Below are positions 6,903 through 15,719 of a stretch of 53,473 bases of DNA, in pieces. The DNA is from Nitrososphaerales archaeon. Its GTDB lineage: Archaea; Thermoproteota; Nitrososphaeria; Nitrososphaerales; Gagatemarchaeaceae. Position 1 is the stretch's first letter, and each line of letters starts with the position of its first letter. The notes under the pieces are model-generated. The model did not search any database. It had not been told where the DNA came from and saw only the letters and a list, made by a program, of their open reading frames with translations. The DNA lies in NCBI GenBank assembly GCA_030038395.1, contig JASHOZ010000013.1, positions 1 through 53,473 of the forward strand. Reading direction: 5' to 3'. Both the position numbers and the translations under genes were made by a program.

Positions 6903-7394
6903 TTGAGCGAACAGGAAAGGACCGGGTCTATCTTCCCGGTGAAGACTACGGGGGGCCAGGAGAGAACGGTCGCTACCTTCGTGGCCAACCGGGCCATTCA
7001 AAAGAAGAAGCCAATCTACTCGGTCCTCGCGCTCGACACGTGGAAGGGGTACGTCCTCTTCGAGGCGCCCAATTCGCAGGTGGTCGACGAGAGCATACAG
7101 GGCTTCAAACACGTCAGGAGCAAGATACCTGGGATGATGCAGTACCAGGACATCGAGAAGTTCCTTGTCACGAAGTCAATGGTCGCGGAGATCAACGAAG
7201 GAGACACTGTGGAGATAGTCGCCGGCCCCTTCAAGGGGATGAGGGCCAAGGTCTCGAGAGTAGAACAGGCCAAGCAGGAGATCGTCGTGGTCCTGATCGA
7301 CACGGCGTTCGCGATGCCGATAACGATTGACGGCAGCTACACGAAGCTCGTCGGCAGGGCCAAGCCCGAAGCGAGTGCGCCGACCTCGGCCTGA
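6903..7394 (+). CDS. spt5: Transcription elongation factor Spt5 (archaeal NusG)
   Basis: Clamps RNA polymerase together with Spt4. NGN domain: SIFPVKTTGGQERTVA at the start, IYSVLALDTWKGYVLFEA, then HVRSKIPGMMQY. KOW domain: INEGDTVEIVAGPFKGMRAKV near residue 100. The translated start is TTG 6903, giving MSEQERTG. 163 aa is slightly longer than minimal archaeal Spt5 because of a short polar C-terminal tail. It is downstream of secE and upstream of the L11 operon. Confidence 0.96.
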   Translation: MSEQERTGSIFPVKTTGGQERTVATFVANRAIQKKKPIYSVLALDTWKGYVLFEAPNSQVVDESIQGFKHVRSKIPGMMQYQDIEKFLVTKSMVAEINEGDTVEIVAGPFKGMRAKVSRVEQAKQEIVVVLIDTAFAMPITIDGSYTKLVGRAKPEASAPTSA

Positions 7395-7484
7395 ACTCGC
7401 GCCATCGCCTTGCTCACTCGTTTCACTCGCGACTAAAGCTTAGATACTCCACACCAAGAGTGGCGAATTCCTAGGCGGTCCGGT

Positions 7485-7982
7485 TTGGGAGACAAGAAAG
7501 TCATCAACGCCCTCGTCACCGGAGGGGAAGCGAGCGCAGGTCCGCCGCTCGGACCCGCTCTGGGCCCCCTCGGGGTCAACGTCCTCGGGATAGTCAACGA
7601 GATCAACAAACAGACGGGCGACTTCAAGGGGATGAGGGTGCCCGTGAAGGTCGAGGTCGATCAGGAGACCAAGCAGTTCACGGTCACGGTCGGCACCCCT
7701 ACGACCGCGGCGCTTGTAGTGAAGGAGGCGGCCATCCCAAAGGGGTCCGGGAAACCCAACACCGACTTCGTCGGCGACCTCACCTTCGAGAAGGTCGTCA
7801 GCATAGCCAGGAGCAAGATGTCGGGGTCGTATGCCAAGACGCTTCGTTCGGCCGTGAAAGAGGTGATAGGGAGCTGCGTGAGCATAGGTGTGAAGGTCGA
7901 GGGAAAGGATGCGAGGGAGTTCATGGGCGAGGTCGACGAAGGCAAGTGGGACTCGCAGCTGGAGAAAGGCGCTCCGGCGTGA
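7485..7982 (+). CDS. rpl11: Large ribosomal subunit protein uL11
   Basis: Forms the base of the GTPase-associated stalk with 23S rRNA and L10. Recognised by GDKKVINALVTGGEASAGPP, LGPALGPLGVNVLGIVNEIN, the hinge GTPTTAALVVKEA and the C-terminal RNA-binding helices with IARSKM and VKEVIGSCVSIGVKVEGKDA. The start is TTG 7485. A TATA-like CTTAGATACT lies at 7439-7448. L11, L1 and L10 follow in order, but L12 does not. Confidence 0.96.
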   Translation: MGDKKVINALVTGGEASAGPPLGPALGPLGVNVLGIVNEINKQTGDFKGMRVPVKVEVDQETKQFTVTVGTPTTAALVVKEAAIPKGSGKPNTDFVGDLTFEKVVSIARSKMSGSYAKTLRSAVKEVIGSCVSIGVKVEGKDAREFMGEVDEGKWDSQLEKGAPA

Positions 7983-7989
7983 CACAAGT

Positions 7990-7999
7990 CTTTTATCGG
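7990..7999 (+). promoter_or_regulatory. Internal TATA box before the L1 gene
   Basis: CTTTTATCGG in the 54-bp L11-L1 gap is a good TATA element, about 40 bp before the TTG start of L1. It would give L1-L10 a promoter of their own in addition to read-through from L11, with a leader of about 15-20 nt. This is inference from sequence only. Confidence 0.4.
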
Positions 8000-8036
8000 C
8001 TTCCGGGCGGCGGGAGAAGGAACTCGTGAATCGGCT

Positions 8037-8687
8037 TTGCTATCGACCCAGCAGCTCGCGGAGCTGGCCAAGAAGGGGAAGGACCAGTCTCAGGAACGGA
8101 AGTTCACCCAGTCCGTAGAAGTAATTCTGACCCTAAAGGAGGTGGATCCTAAGAAGACCGACCTCAACATAAACGAGATCGTCTATCTTCCTCACCCTGC
8201 GACGAAGAAGGCGAGGGTCTGTTTCATCGGGTCCGGTGACCTCGCGTTGAGGGCCAAGACGGCGAAGGCCGACCTCGTCATCGACCCCTCACAGCTGGAA
8301 GGGTACGCGGGGAGCAAGAAGGACGCCAAGAAGCTCGCCAGGTCATACGACTTCTTTCTCGCCGACACCGCCCTCATGCCAAGGATCGGTAAGGTACTCG
8401 GGCAAGCCTTAGGCCCGAAGGGGAAGATACCCACTCCCGTCCCCCCGAACGCCCCTGTCGAAGCCATGATCAACAGGATGAGGACGGCGGTGCGCGTGAG
8501 GAGCAGGGGTTCGCTCGGAGTGATGGCGAAGGCGGGCGACAGCACCCTCTCTGAGCCCCAGCTCGCCGAGAACATCCAGGCCGTGGTCGCGGCCGTGTCC
8601 AAGAAGCTCCCCAACGGGGACAAGAACGTGAAGACGCTGATGGTGAAGACGGCGATGGGGAAGCCGGCGAAGCAGGCGGTCGACTAG
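8037..8687 (+). CDS. rpl1: Large ribosomal subunit protein uL1
   Basis: L1-stalk protein and translational repressor in archaea and bacteria. Matches the family in the region TDLNINEIVYLPHPATKKARVC, the second domain LMPRIGKVLGQALGPKGKIPTPVPP (the classic L1 signature) and the C-terminal KNVKTLMVKTAMGKPAK. The start is TTG 8037. 216 aa is normal. It is followed 1 nt later by L10. Confidence 0.96.
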   Translation: MLSTQQLAELAKKGKDQSQERKFTQSVEVILTLKEVDPKKTDLNINEIVYLPHPATKKARVCFIGSGDLALRAKTAKADLVIDPSQLEGYAGSKKDAKKLARSYDFFLADTALMPRIGKVLGQALGPKGKIPTPVPPNAPVEAMINRMRTAVRVRSRGSLGVMAKAGDSTLSEPQLAENIQAVVAAVSKKLPNGDKNVKTLMVKTAMGKPAKQAVD

Positions 8688-8688
8688 T

Positions 8689-9561
8689 ATGAGCGAGACC
8701 GTACAACTGCACCCGGTCCGGCCGAGGAAGGCAGCGGCAGTGGACAAGGTCGCCCTTCTGGCAAAGGAATACCCGGTGCTCGCGGTCACGGGTCTCTCGA
8801 AGGTGAGGGCGAGCCAGCTGATGGCCGTGAGGAAGGCACTGCGTGGCCATGCCGAGGTGTTCGTCGTGAAGAACACGCTCGCCGTGCTTGGTTTGCAGAA
8901 GGCCGGCATCAAGAACGCCGACCAGCTCCTCTCGCACCTGACTGGCCAGAACGCGCTGATCTTCTCTAGCTATGACCCGTTCAAGCTCTTCCTCACGCTG
9001 GACAAGAACAAGGTCTTCCTCCCCGCCAGGGCGGGGGACGTCGCTCCGGAGGACATCATGGTCCCCGCGGGAAACACCAGTCTCCCGGCCGGCCCGGTCC
9101 TGAGCGAGTTCAGAGAGGCAGGGATCCAGACCAAGATAGAAGGGGGGAGCATCTGGGTCAACAGGGATTCGGTCGCGGTGAAGAAGGGCGCGCAGATCAC
9201 TCCCAAACTGGCGAGCCTCCTCTCCAAGCTAAACATCAAGCCGATAAAGGCGGGGGTGACGATAGCCCTGGCGTACGAGAGCGGCCTGATCTACGGCGGC
9301 GATGTCGTCGCGATAGACCTGGGCAAGTACAGGGAGAGCCTCCTCCAGGCGTATTCCTCTTCGAGAGGTCTCGCAATCGTAATCGGATACATAACGGCGG
9401 AGACCGCCCCTGACGTCTTGGCGAAGGCGTACAGGGAGGCGATGAGCCTCGCAGTGGCTGCCGGATTCGTAACGAAGGAGACCGCGCCGATGGTCCTAGC
9501 GAGGGCCGAGAACGAGGCTGCGGCTCTCACAGCCAAGGCTGTGGAAAAGGGATACCAGTAA
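8689..9561 (+). CDS. rpl10: Large ribosomal subunit protein uL10 (P0 type)
   Basis: Stalk scaffold that binds L11/23S rRNA through its N domain and L12 dimers through C-terminal helices. Seen: KVRASQLMAVRKALRGHAEVFVVKNTL, VFLPARAGDVAPEDIMVPAGNT, the P0 insertion domain (GIQTKIEGGSIWVNRDSVAVKKGAQI), and helical repeats VLAKAYREAMSLAVAAGFVT / VLARAENEAAALTAKAVEKG. 290 aa. It ends without the acidic tail and terminal GLxxLFG seen in many archaeal L10 proteins. It is convergent with L12. Confidence 0.95.
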   Translation: MSETVQLHPVRPRKAAAVDKVALLAKEYPVLAVTGLSKVRASQLMAVRKALRGHAEVFVVKNTLAVLGLQKAGIKNADQLLSHLTGQNALIFSSYDPFKLFLTLDKNKVFLPARAGDVAPEDIMVPAGNTSLPAGPVLSEFREAGIQTKIEGGSIWVNRDSVAVKKGAQITPKLASLLSKLNIKPIKAGVTIALAYESGLIYGGDVVAIDLGKYRESLLQAYSSSRGLAIVIGYITAETAPDVLAKAYREAMSLAVAAGFVTKETAPMVLARAENEAAALTAKAVEKGYQ

Positions 9562-9596
9562 GAAACGTCGCAAAACGCAGGAGTTTCTGCTCTTTT
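9561..9596 (+). terminator. Hairpin and T-tract between convergent L10 and L12 genes
   Basis: AGAAAC (9561-9566) pairs with GTTTCT (9583-9588) around a 16-nt loop, followed by GCTCTTTT. This is the only structure in the 33-bp gap between the stop codons of L10 and L12. It could end the L10 transcript; the T-run overlaps the L12 stop. Confidence 0.45.
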
Positions 9597-9894
9597 AGCC
9601 GAAGAGTGACGCGAGGCCCTGAAGCGCCTCCTCCTCCTTCTTCTCCTCTTCCTTTGGCTTCTCCTCGGTCTTCGCCGCGGCGGGAGCAGCTACTGCGGCT
9701 ACGGGCGCAGCCGCCATGGTGGCGGCGTTCTTTAGCGCCTCGTCGATGTTGACTTCGCTCAGTGCGGAGGTCAGCGCCTTTATCTTGACGGTGTCTGGTT
9801 CAGCCCCGGTGGCCTTCACTACGCTCGTGAGGTTCTCTTCGTTGACCGGCTTGCCCAGCTTGTGGAGGAGCAAAGCAGCGTAGATGTACTCCAT
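9595..9894 (-). CDS. rpl12: Large ribosomal subunit protein P1 (L12), inverted
   Basis: Archaeal stalk protein that recruits translational GTPases. It begins [19 protein letters not shown], continues with [20 protein letters not shown], an Ala-rich hinge and a charged tail [23 protein letters not shown]. 99 aa is typical. It normally follows L10 in the same operon. Here it lies on the opposite strand, tail to tail with L10, and has its own strong TATA box, so stalk stoichiometry must be set independently of the L11-L1-L10 mRNA. Confidence 0.95.
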   Translation of the reverse strand: MEYIYAALLLHKLGKPVNEENLTSVVKATGAEPDTVKIKALTSALSEVNIDEALKNAATMAAAPVAAVAAPAAAKTEEKPKEEEKKEEEALQGLASLFG

Positions 9895-9921
9895 TCCGAA
9901 TCGGGAAAGGCGCCCTTCGTT

Positions 9922-9933
9922 CCGTATTTAACC
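9922..9933 (-). promoter_or_regulatory. TATA box of the inverted L12 gene
   Basis: GGTTAAATACGG on the minus strand is an excellent TATA element, about 33 bp upstream of the ATG at 9894. It predicts a leader of about 10 nt. It is separate from the alaS element (TTTATCTA at 10022-10029, plus strand). Confidence 0.6.
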
Positions 9934-10071
9934 GTATCCGCAACTTTCGCACCGGCCTAGCCCGTCTGCAAGTCGCTCGTCTCCGTTACGATGCCGTCTG
10001 CGGGCCGGACTCCTTTCCAAGTTTATCTACGCGGGAAGGCAGTAGTCCACGAAGTCAGTGGACCCACTCAA

Positions 10072-12819
10072 TTGAATGAAAAGAAGGAAGCGCTGAGGTC
10101 GAAGTTCTCCGCTGACTACACGCGCTACTACGCGGTCGATCTCTTCAGGCGCGAGGGCTTCGTGAGGAGGCGGTGCGAAAGCTGCGCCATGTTCTTCTGG
10201 ACGCTCGACCCCGAGCGAAACAGGTGCGACGACGCCCCGTGCTCCCCTTACAGATTCATCGGCGACCCGCCTACGAGCCGCAGGCTGGACAAGGTGGGTG
10301 CCTGGAAGGCGATCGAGCGCTTCTTCGTGAAGAACAGGCACACGAGCGTGAAACGGTATCCGGTGGTCAGCCGGTGGCGCCCTGACCTGTACTTCACCGT
10401 AGCTTCGATTATAGACTTCCAGAGAGTGGAAGCCGGGAGGGTCGTCTTCCAACTCCCTGCCAACCCGCTCGTCGTGCCCCAGATGTGCCTACGGTTCAAC
10501 GACATCCCCAACGTGGGGGTCAGCGGCAAGCACAACACGTCGTACGTGATGGTAGGGCAGCACAGCATAGCCGATAAGCACGGCTACTGGAAGGACAAGT
10601 GCGTCGACCTCGACTTCGACCTGATGACACGCGAGTTCGGCATTCGCAAAGAAGAGGTCACCTTCAACGAAGGGGTCTGGGTCGGCTACGGCGCATTCGG
10701 CTACTCCCTCGAATTCTTTGTCAGGGGCCTGGAGCTAGGGAACGCGGTCTTCACGGCCTTCGAAGGGACGACTGACGACTACCGCGAGATGAGCGCGAAG
10801 GTCGTAGACATGGGGACCGGGCTGAACAGGTGGGCCTGGCTGACGCAAGGGACGCCGACCTGCTACGACACCGAGTTCCGTACCGTCCTCGACAACATGC
10901 GCGACTTCTGCGACGTCCACGTCGACGAGAAACTCTTCATGAGCTACTCGAAACTGGCGGGGACGATGAACGTGGACGAGTTCGGGTCGCTCGCCCGCCA
11001 GAGAGAGGTGATCTCAAAGAAGCTCGGCGTAGAGAGCGCGACCCTCCAGGAGCAGCTCGCACCCCTCGAAGCGATGTATGCCATCGCGGACCACGCGCAG
11101 ACCCTCCTCTTCGGCATAGCCGACGGCATGCTCCCGAGCAACTCGGGGGGCGGATACAATCTCAGAATACTGTACAGGAGGGCGATGGGCTTCATCCGCC
11201 ACCACCGGTTCAAGCTCTCCATCCCTGACGTCGTGGGCTGGCACATCGACTACCTGAGGGCGATGTACCCCGAGCTGGAAGACCACAGGGAGGACGTGGC
11301 CAGGGTGCTGGAAGTCGAAGAGGCTAGATACTCGGCGACCTACGAGCGCGTCTCGAAGATCGTCTCAGCCATCGGCGGCGCGGGGAAGCCGGTATCGACG
11401 GACGACCTGATCAGGATGTACGACTCGGACGGCGTCACCCCCGAACAGATCATCGACGCGGGAGTCAGGGTCGACATGCCCGAAGACTTCTACGAGAGGG
11501 TGCAGGCGAGGCACATCGCCCGCGCCGTCGAGGAGCCGAAGCCCGAGTTCCACATCGGAAAGCTCGCCCCCACCAGGCTCCTGTATTACGAAGACAAATC
11601 CGAGTTCGACTTCACCGCGAGGGTGGTCAAGGTCTTTCCCCGCGGAAACGTCGTCCTCAACCGGACGATGTTCTACCCGCGGGGGGGAGGCCAGGAGCCG
11701 GACCGCGGGACGATTGGGACGGCGCGCGTCATCGACGTGGAGAAGTTCGATGACGTCGTGATCCACAAACTGGACGGGAAGGCTCCGAGGGTTGGGTCAC
11801 AGGTCAAGTGCAGGGTCGAGGCGAGGAGGAGGATCCGCATTACGCAGATCCACACGGCGACGCACATACTGAACGGCTCTTCCAGGCAGGCGCTCGGCCC
11901 GTGGGTCTGGCAGCACTCCGCCTTCAAGGAAGAGGACTACGGGCGCATAGACATCACACACTTCGCTCACCTGACGGAGGAAGACGTGCAGAGGATTGAG
12001 GACATCGCCAACGGCATCGTTCGGAAAGACCTGAATGTGAAGAACATCTTCCTCCCCAGGCAGGAGGCCGAGGGGAGGTACGGCTTCAGGCTGTACCAGG
12101 GCGGCGTGGTCCCCGGAAGGACCGTACGCGTGGTCGACATCGGGGGATGGGACGTCGAAGCCTGCGGCGGCACCCATACGCGGACGACCGGGGAGGTCGG
12201 GCTCATCAAGATAACGAAGGTCGAACGCATCCAGGACGGCGTCGAGAGGCTGATGTTCGTGGCAGGGGAGTCGGCAGTCGAATACATGCACCGAATGGAT
12301 GGAGAGCTCCAGGAGCTGTCGCGCGTGCTGGACACTCAGAGGGAAAACCTCCCAAGGGTCGCGAAGGCTATCGTCACCCAGCTGGCGGACTCGCGCGCGA
12401 AGGAGAAGGCCTTGGGCCAGAGGCTCGTCGATATCGCGACGGCCGGCGGAGCCGGCGCACAGTCTGCGGGCATGCTCTCCACCACGCAGGTCGGGCCGCT
12501 GCTCCTCTCCGTCTCTCCTCCGTCTGACTTGGGGGAGAAGGAGGTCGTCGCACAGGGACAGAAGCTCGTCGAGGCGAAGCCGAGCACAGTGTACGTTGGG
12601 TTCGTGTCCCGCGGTGCGAGCGCCCAGGTGGTCTGCTTCGTTGGAACAGACGCTCAGATGCAGTGGTCAGCCTCGGAAATCGTCAGGAGAATCGCGAAGG
12701 AACTGGGCGGTTCTGGGGGAGGCTCCCGGGCGTTCGCTCAGGGGGGAGGGCCCAGGGCGGAACAGGTCGCCGAAGTGATACGAGGGATCCCCGCGATGCT
12801 GGGAGCAGGGGGAGGATAG
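10072..12819 (+). CDS. alaS: Alanyl-tRNA synthetase
   Basis: Class II synthetase, archaeal type of about 900 aa. Seen: N-terminal zinc motif EGFVRRRCESCAMFFWTLDP and CDDAPCSPYRFIG, catalytic-domain stretches RWRPDLYFTVASI and PQMCLRFNDI, the editing-domain zinc site HTATHILNGSSRQ with CGGTH, and a C-Ala domain rich in Gly near the end. The frame is open from ATG 9991, but a TATA box at 10022-10029 lies inside that extension and homologues start near the KKEALRSKF helix, so TTG 10072 (MNEKKEALRSKF) is preferred. The gene overlaps the Shine-Dalgarno region of leuS. Confidence 0.95.
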   Translation: MNEKKEALRSKFSADYTRYYAVDLFRREGFVRRRCESCAMFFWTLDPERNRCDDAPCSPYRFIGDPPTSRRLDKVGAWKAIERFFVKNRHTSVKRYPVVSRWRPDLYFTVASIIDFQRVEAGRVVFQLPANPLVVPQMCLRFNDIPNVGVSGKHNTSYVMVGQHSIADKHGYWKDKCVDLDFDLMTREFGIRKEEVTFNEGVWVGYGAFGYSLEFFVRGLELGNAVFTAFEGTTDDYREMSAKVVDMGTGLNRWAWLTQGTPTCYDTEFRTVLDNMRDFCDVHVDEKLFMSYSKLAGTMNVDEFGSLARQREVISKKLGVESATLQEQLAPLEAMYAIADHAQTLLFGIADGMLPSNSGGGYNLRILYRRAMGFIRHHRFKLSIPDVVGWHIDYLRAMYPELEDHREDVARVLEVEEARYSATYERVSKIVSAIGGAGKPVSTDDLIRMYDSDGVTPEQIIDAGVRVDMPEDFYERVQARHIARAVEEPKPEFHIGKLAPTRLLYYEDKSEFDFTARVVKVFPRGNVVLNRTMFYPRGGGQEPDRGTIGTARVIDVEKFDDVVIHKLDGKAPRVGSQVKCRVEARRRIRITQIHTATHILNGSSRQALGPWVWQHSAFKEEDYGRIDITHFAHLTEEDVQRIEDIANGIVRKDLNVKNIFLPRQEAEGRYGFRLYQGGVVPGRTVRVVDIGGWDVEACGGTHTRTTGEVGLIKITKVERIQDGVERLMFVAGESAVEYMHRMDGELQELSRVLDTQRENLPRVAKAIVTQLADSRAKEKALGQRLVDIATAGGAGAQSAGMLSTTQVGPLLLSVSPPSDLGEKEVVAQGQKLVEAKPSTVYVGFVSRGASAQVVCFVGTDAQMQWSASEIVRRIAKELGGSGGGSRAFAQGGGPRAEQVAEVIRGIPAMLGAGGG

Positions 12820-12826
12820 ATCTCCC

Positions 12827-15658
12827 CTGACGGCCCGCGAGAAGTACTGGCTGAAGGTCTGGGCCGACCGAAGGGTCTTCGAGCCTGACCCAGTCGTCGG
12901 CAAGAAGAAGATGTTCGTCACCGTACCGTACCCGTACATGAACGCCGCGGTCCACGTGGGGACTGCATTCACGGCGGCGCGCGTTGAGTTCTACGCGCGG
13001 TTCAGGAGGATGCAGGGGTACAACGTCCTATTCCCGTTCGCCTGGCATTGGACAGGAAAGACGATAGTGGGGATGAGCCAGAGGCTCAAGCAAGGTGACA
13101 AGGTCGCGAGGCGGGCGTTCGTCGAGAACGACGGTGTCCCTGAGGCCGAGGTCGACAAGTTCGTCGACCCGGAGTATCTCGCGTCATACTACACGAAAGT
13201 GAGCCGCCAGGTGATGAAGGACACGGGGTTTTCGATCGACTGGAGGAGGGAGTTCAGGACGGTGGACCCTGCGTATCGCAAGTTCGTCGAGTGGCAGTAT
13301 CTCAAGTTGAGGGAGCTGGGCTACGTCGTGCAGGGGACCCACCCTGTCGTATGGTGCTCGTTCGACAGGAGCCCCACCGGCGACCACGACAGGATGGACG
13401 GCGAAGGGGTCTCGCCGCAGGAGTTCAGCCTGATCAAGTTCCACCTCGGCGAGTTCGCCCTGGTGGCTGCCACGCTGAGGCCAGAGACGATCTATGGCGC
13501 GACCAACGTGTGGGTGAACCCCGACGCGGAGTATTCCGAAGCGAAGGTGGACGGCGAACTCTGGGTCGTCAGCTCGTCCGCCCTGATCAGACTCTCAGAG
13601 CAGCAGCACGACGTGACACCTGTCCGCTCTTTCAAAGGGTCCGAACTCGTTGGGAGATACGCTATGGCTCCGCTCACGGGAAGCTCCCTCCCGGTGCTCC
13701 CGGCCAAGTTCGTAGACGAGGCCGTCGCCACGGGCGTAGTGTACAGCGTCCCAGCCGACGCACCGTACGACCTTATGGCGCTCAGGGACATCCAGCAGGG
13801 GAGGGCTAACCCGCCGAGGCCTGTCAAGGAGATCGCCGCCGGCATTCGCCCGATAACCATTGTCTCCCTCCAAGGATACTCCGACGTCCCGGCCGAAGAC
13901 GCGGCGAAGAAGTGCGGCGCGGTCGACTCCCTCGACGGGCGGCTCGACGAGGCCACGAAGGAGCTCTACAGTGCCGAGTTCCACAGAGGAGTGATGACGC
14001 GCGCTTCGGGGCCCCTGTCAGGGCTCACGGTGAGGGAGGCCAAGGCCAAAGCGGTCGAACTGCTGGCGAAGACCGGCAGGCTGGGGAAGATGCTGGAGCT
14101 CCCCGAGAAGGTCGTCTGCCGCTGCGGGACGCGCTGCCACGTCAGGATACTCGAGAACCAGTGGTTTCTGAACTACTCGAACCCTCAGTGGAAGGCGAAG
14201 GCGCGAGAAGTCGTCGAGCGGGCCCGGGTCTTCCCGGAGGACGCGAGGGCGTGGTTCTACTCGACCATAGAGTGGCTGAACGACTGGCCGTGCGCCAGAC
14301 GCTCTGGCATGGGGACAAAACTCCCGTGGGACAAGGAGTGGATCGTCGAGACCCTCAGCGACTCGACGGTCTACATGGCCTTCTACGCCATCAGCAAATT
14401 CGTCAACCTAGAGAAGGTCGACACGGAGAGCCTCACGCCAGAGGTGTTCGAATACATATTCTACGGCAGGGGAAGCCCAGCCAACCTCTCGAAGAGCGTG
14501 AAGATGACCGAGAAGCGCCTGAAAGACCTGAGGGCGGAGTTCTCCTACTGGTATCCTGTGGACCTAAGAAACTCCGCGAAGGAGCTCATCCCCAACCACC
14601 TGACGTTCTTCGCGTTCCACCACGCCGCGCTATTCCCCGAGAAGCAGTGGCCCAGAGGAATCGGCGTGAACGGGATGATCATGGTCGAGGGGAAGAAGAT
14701 GAGCAAGACGAAGGGCAACTTCGTCACGTGGCACGGGGCGCTCGAAAAGTACGGCGCCGACGGGTTCAGGCTCGCCCTCGCGCTCACGGCGGACGGAATG
14801 GACGACGCGGACTGGCGCGAGCGAAACGCCGATGACGCGAAGGGGAAGGTCGAGTCTGTCATCCCGTTCGTCAGGAAGAGCCTGAGGGCCGCGACCTCCC
14901 GCCAGAAGGAAGCGGCGGACTCCTGGCTCCTCTCTTCAGTGCACAGGAGGATAGCGACGACGACGCAGGCGCTGGAGGAGATGAAGATCAGGCGCGCGGC
15001 GGCGACCGTGTTCCAGGACACATGGAACGACGTCAGATACTATCTCCGCAGGACCGAGACGCCCAGGAAGGAGACTCTGGCTGACGTCTTCAATGCATGG
15101 TTGAGAATGATCGCGCCCTTTGCGCCGTTCGTGGCCGAAGAACTCAACCGCGAGCTGAAGAACAAGGGTCTCGCATGCCAGGCCGACTGGCCATCGCTGT
15201 CGGACTTCCCGCTGGACGAGGGGGCTGAGCTGGCAGAGGCGGTCGTCGGCAGAGTGGTCGAGGACGCGAGAAGTGTGCTCAAGGTCGTGAAGGGAGAACA
15301 CTCGCGGCTGAACGTCTACGTGTCGTCGGACGAGGCGAAGAGCTACTTCGCCGACCTGCTGCGGGCCAAGCAGAGGGGCGAGAGCGTCGGGCAGATCGTC
15401 AAGAAGTACTCCTCTCTGAAGATAGGGCCCGACAGAGTCTTCAAGCTGGGTTTCGAGCTGGGGGAGCAGGCGGTCACCAAGTATCTGGCCCAGAGCAGCT
15501 TCGACGAGTTCGCGGGCCTGTCTGCCGCCTCCCACTTCATGTCTCAAGAGCTGGGCGTCACTGTCGTCGTCCAGAGGGCGGGAGGGAAGGGGACGGCCGA
15601 CCCCGGCAACAGAGCCAAGGATGCGCTGCCGATGAAGCCCGCATTCTATCTGCAGTAG
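12827..15658 (+). CDS. leuS: Leucyl-tRNA synthetase, probable CTG start
   Basis: Class I synthetase of the archaeal/eukaryotic type. HIGH-like motif PYPYMNAAVHVGTAF and KMSKS loop KKMSKTKGN are present, with the CP1 editing insertion between them and a zinc-like CRCGTRCHVRI. The first ATG is 12911, but the preceding in-frame REKYWLKVWADRRVFEPDP matches the expected N-terminal helix (W..KKWEE..FEADPD in homologues). No ATG/GTG/TTG precedes that helix; CTG 12827 follows GGAGGAT (12811-12817) with 9 nt spacing (ACG 12830 is an alternative). 943 aa from CTG. The gene begins 7 nt after alaS. Confidence 0.93.
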   Translation: MTAREKYWLKVWADRRVFEPDPVVGKKKMFVTVPYPYMNAAVHVGTAFTAARVEFYARFRRMQGYNVLFPFAWHWTGKTIVGMSQRLKQGDKVARRAFVENDGVPEAEVDKFVDPEYLASYYTKVSRQVMKDTGFSIDWRREFRTVDPAYRKFVEWQYLKLRELGYVVQGTHPVVWCSFDRSPTGDHDRMDGEGVSPQEFSLIKFHLGEFALVAATLRPETIYGATNVWVNPDAEYSEAKVDGELWVVSSSALIRLSEQQHDVTPVRSFKGSELVGRYAMAPLTGSSLPVLPAKFVDEAVATGVVYSVPADAPYDLMALRDIQQGRANPPRPVKEIAAGIRPITIVSLQGYSDVPAEDAAKKCGAVDSLDGRLDEATKELYSAEFHRGVMTRASGPLSGLTVREAKAKAVELLAKTGRLGKMLELPEKVVCRCGTRCHVRILENQWFLNYSNPQWKAKAREVVERARVFPEDARAWFYSTIEWLNDWPCARRSGMGTKLPWDKEWIVETLSDSTVYMAFYAISKFVNLEKVDTESLTPEVFEYIFYGRGSPANLSKSVKMTEKRLKDLRAEFSYWYPVDLRNSAKELIPNHLTFFAFHHAALFPEKQWPRGIGVNGMIMVEGKKMSKTKGNFVTWHGALEKYGADGFRLALALTADGMDDADWRERNADDAKGKVESVIPFVRKSLRAATSRQKEAADSWLLSSVHRRIATTTQALEEMKIRRAAATVFQDTWNDVRYYLRRTETPRKETLADVFNAWLRMIAPFAPFVAEELNRELKNKGLACQADWPSLSDFPLDEGAELAEAVVGRVVEDARSVLKVVKGEHSRLNVYVSSDEAKSYFADLLRAKQRGESVGQIVKKYSSLKIGPDRVFKLGFELGEQAVTKYLAQSSFDEFAGLSAASHFMSQELGVTVVVQRAGGKGTADPGNRAKDALPMKPAFYLQ

Positions 15659-15719
15659 CCCAGGCCACTCTCCCGCGCCGAAGCCGTCAGGATTCATATA
15701 CGGCAAGTCGGCCCGAACG

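Noticed and set aside
9991-10071. Longer alaS start at ATG 9991
   Set aside because: The predicted TATA box lies inside this extension and the extra 27 residues are not typical of archaeal AlaRS.
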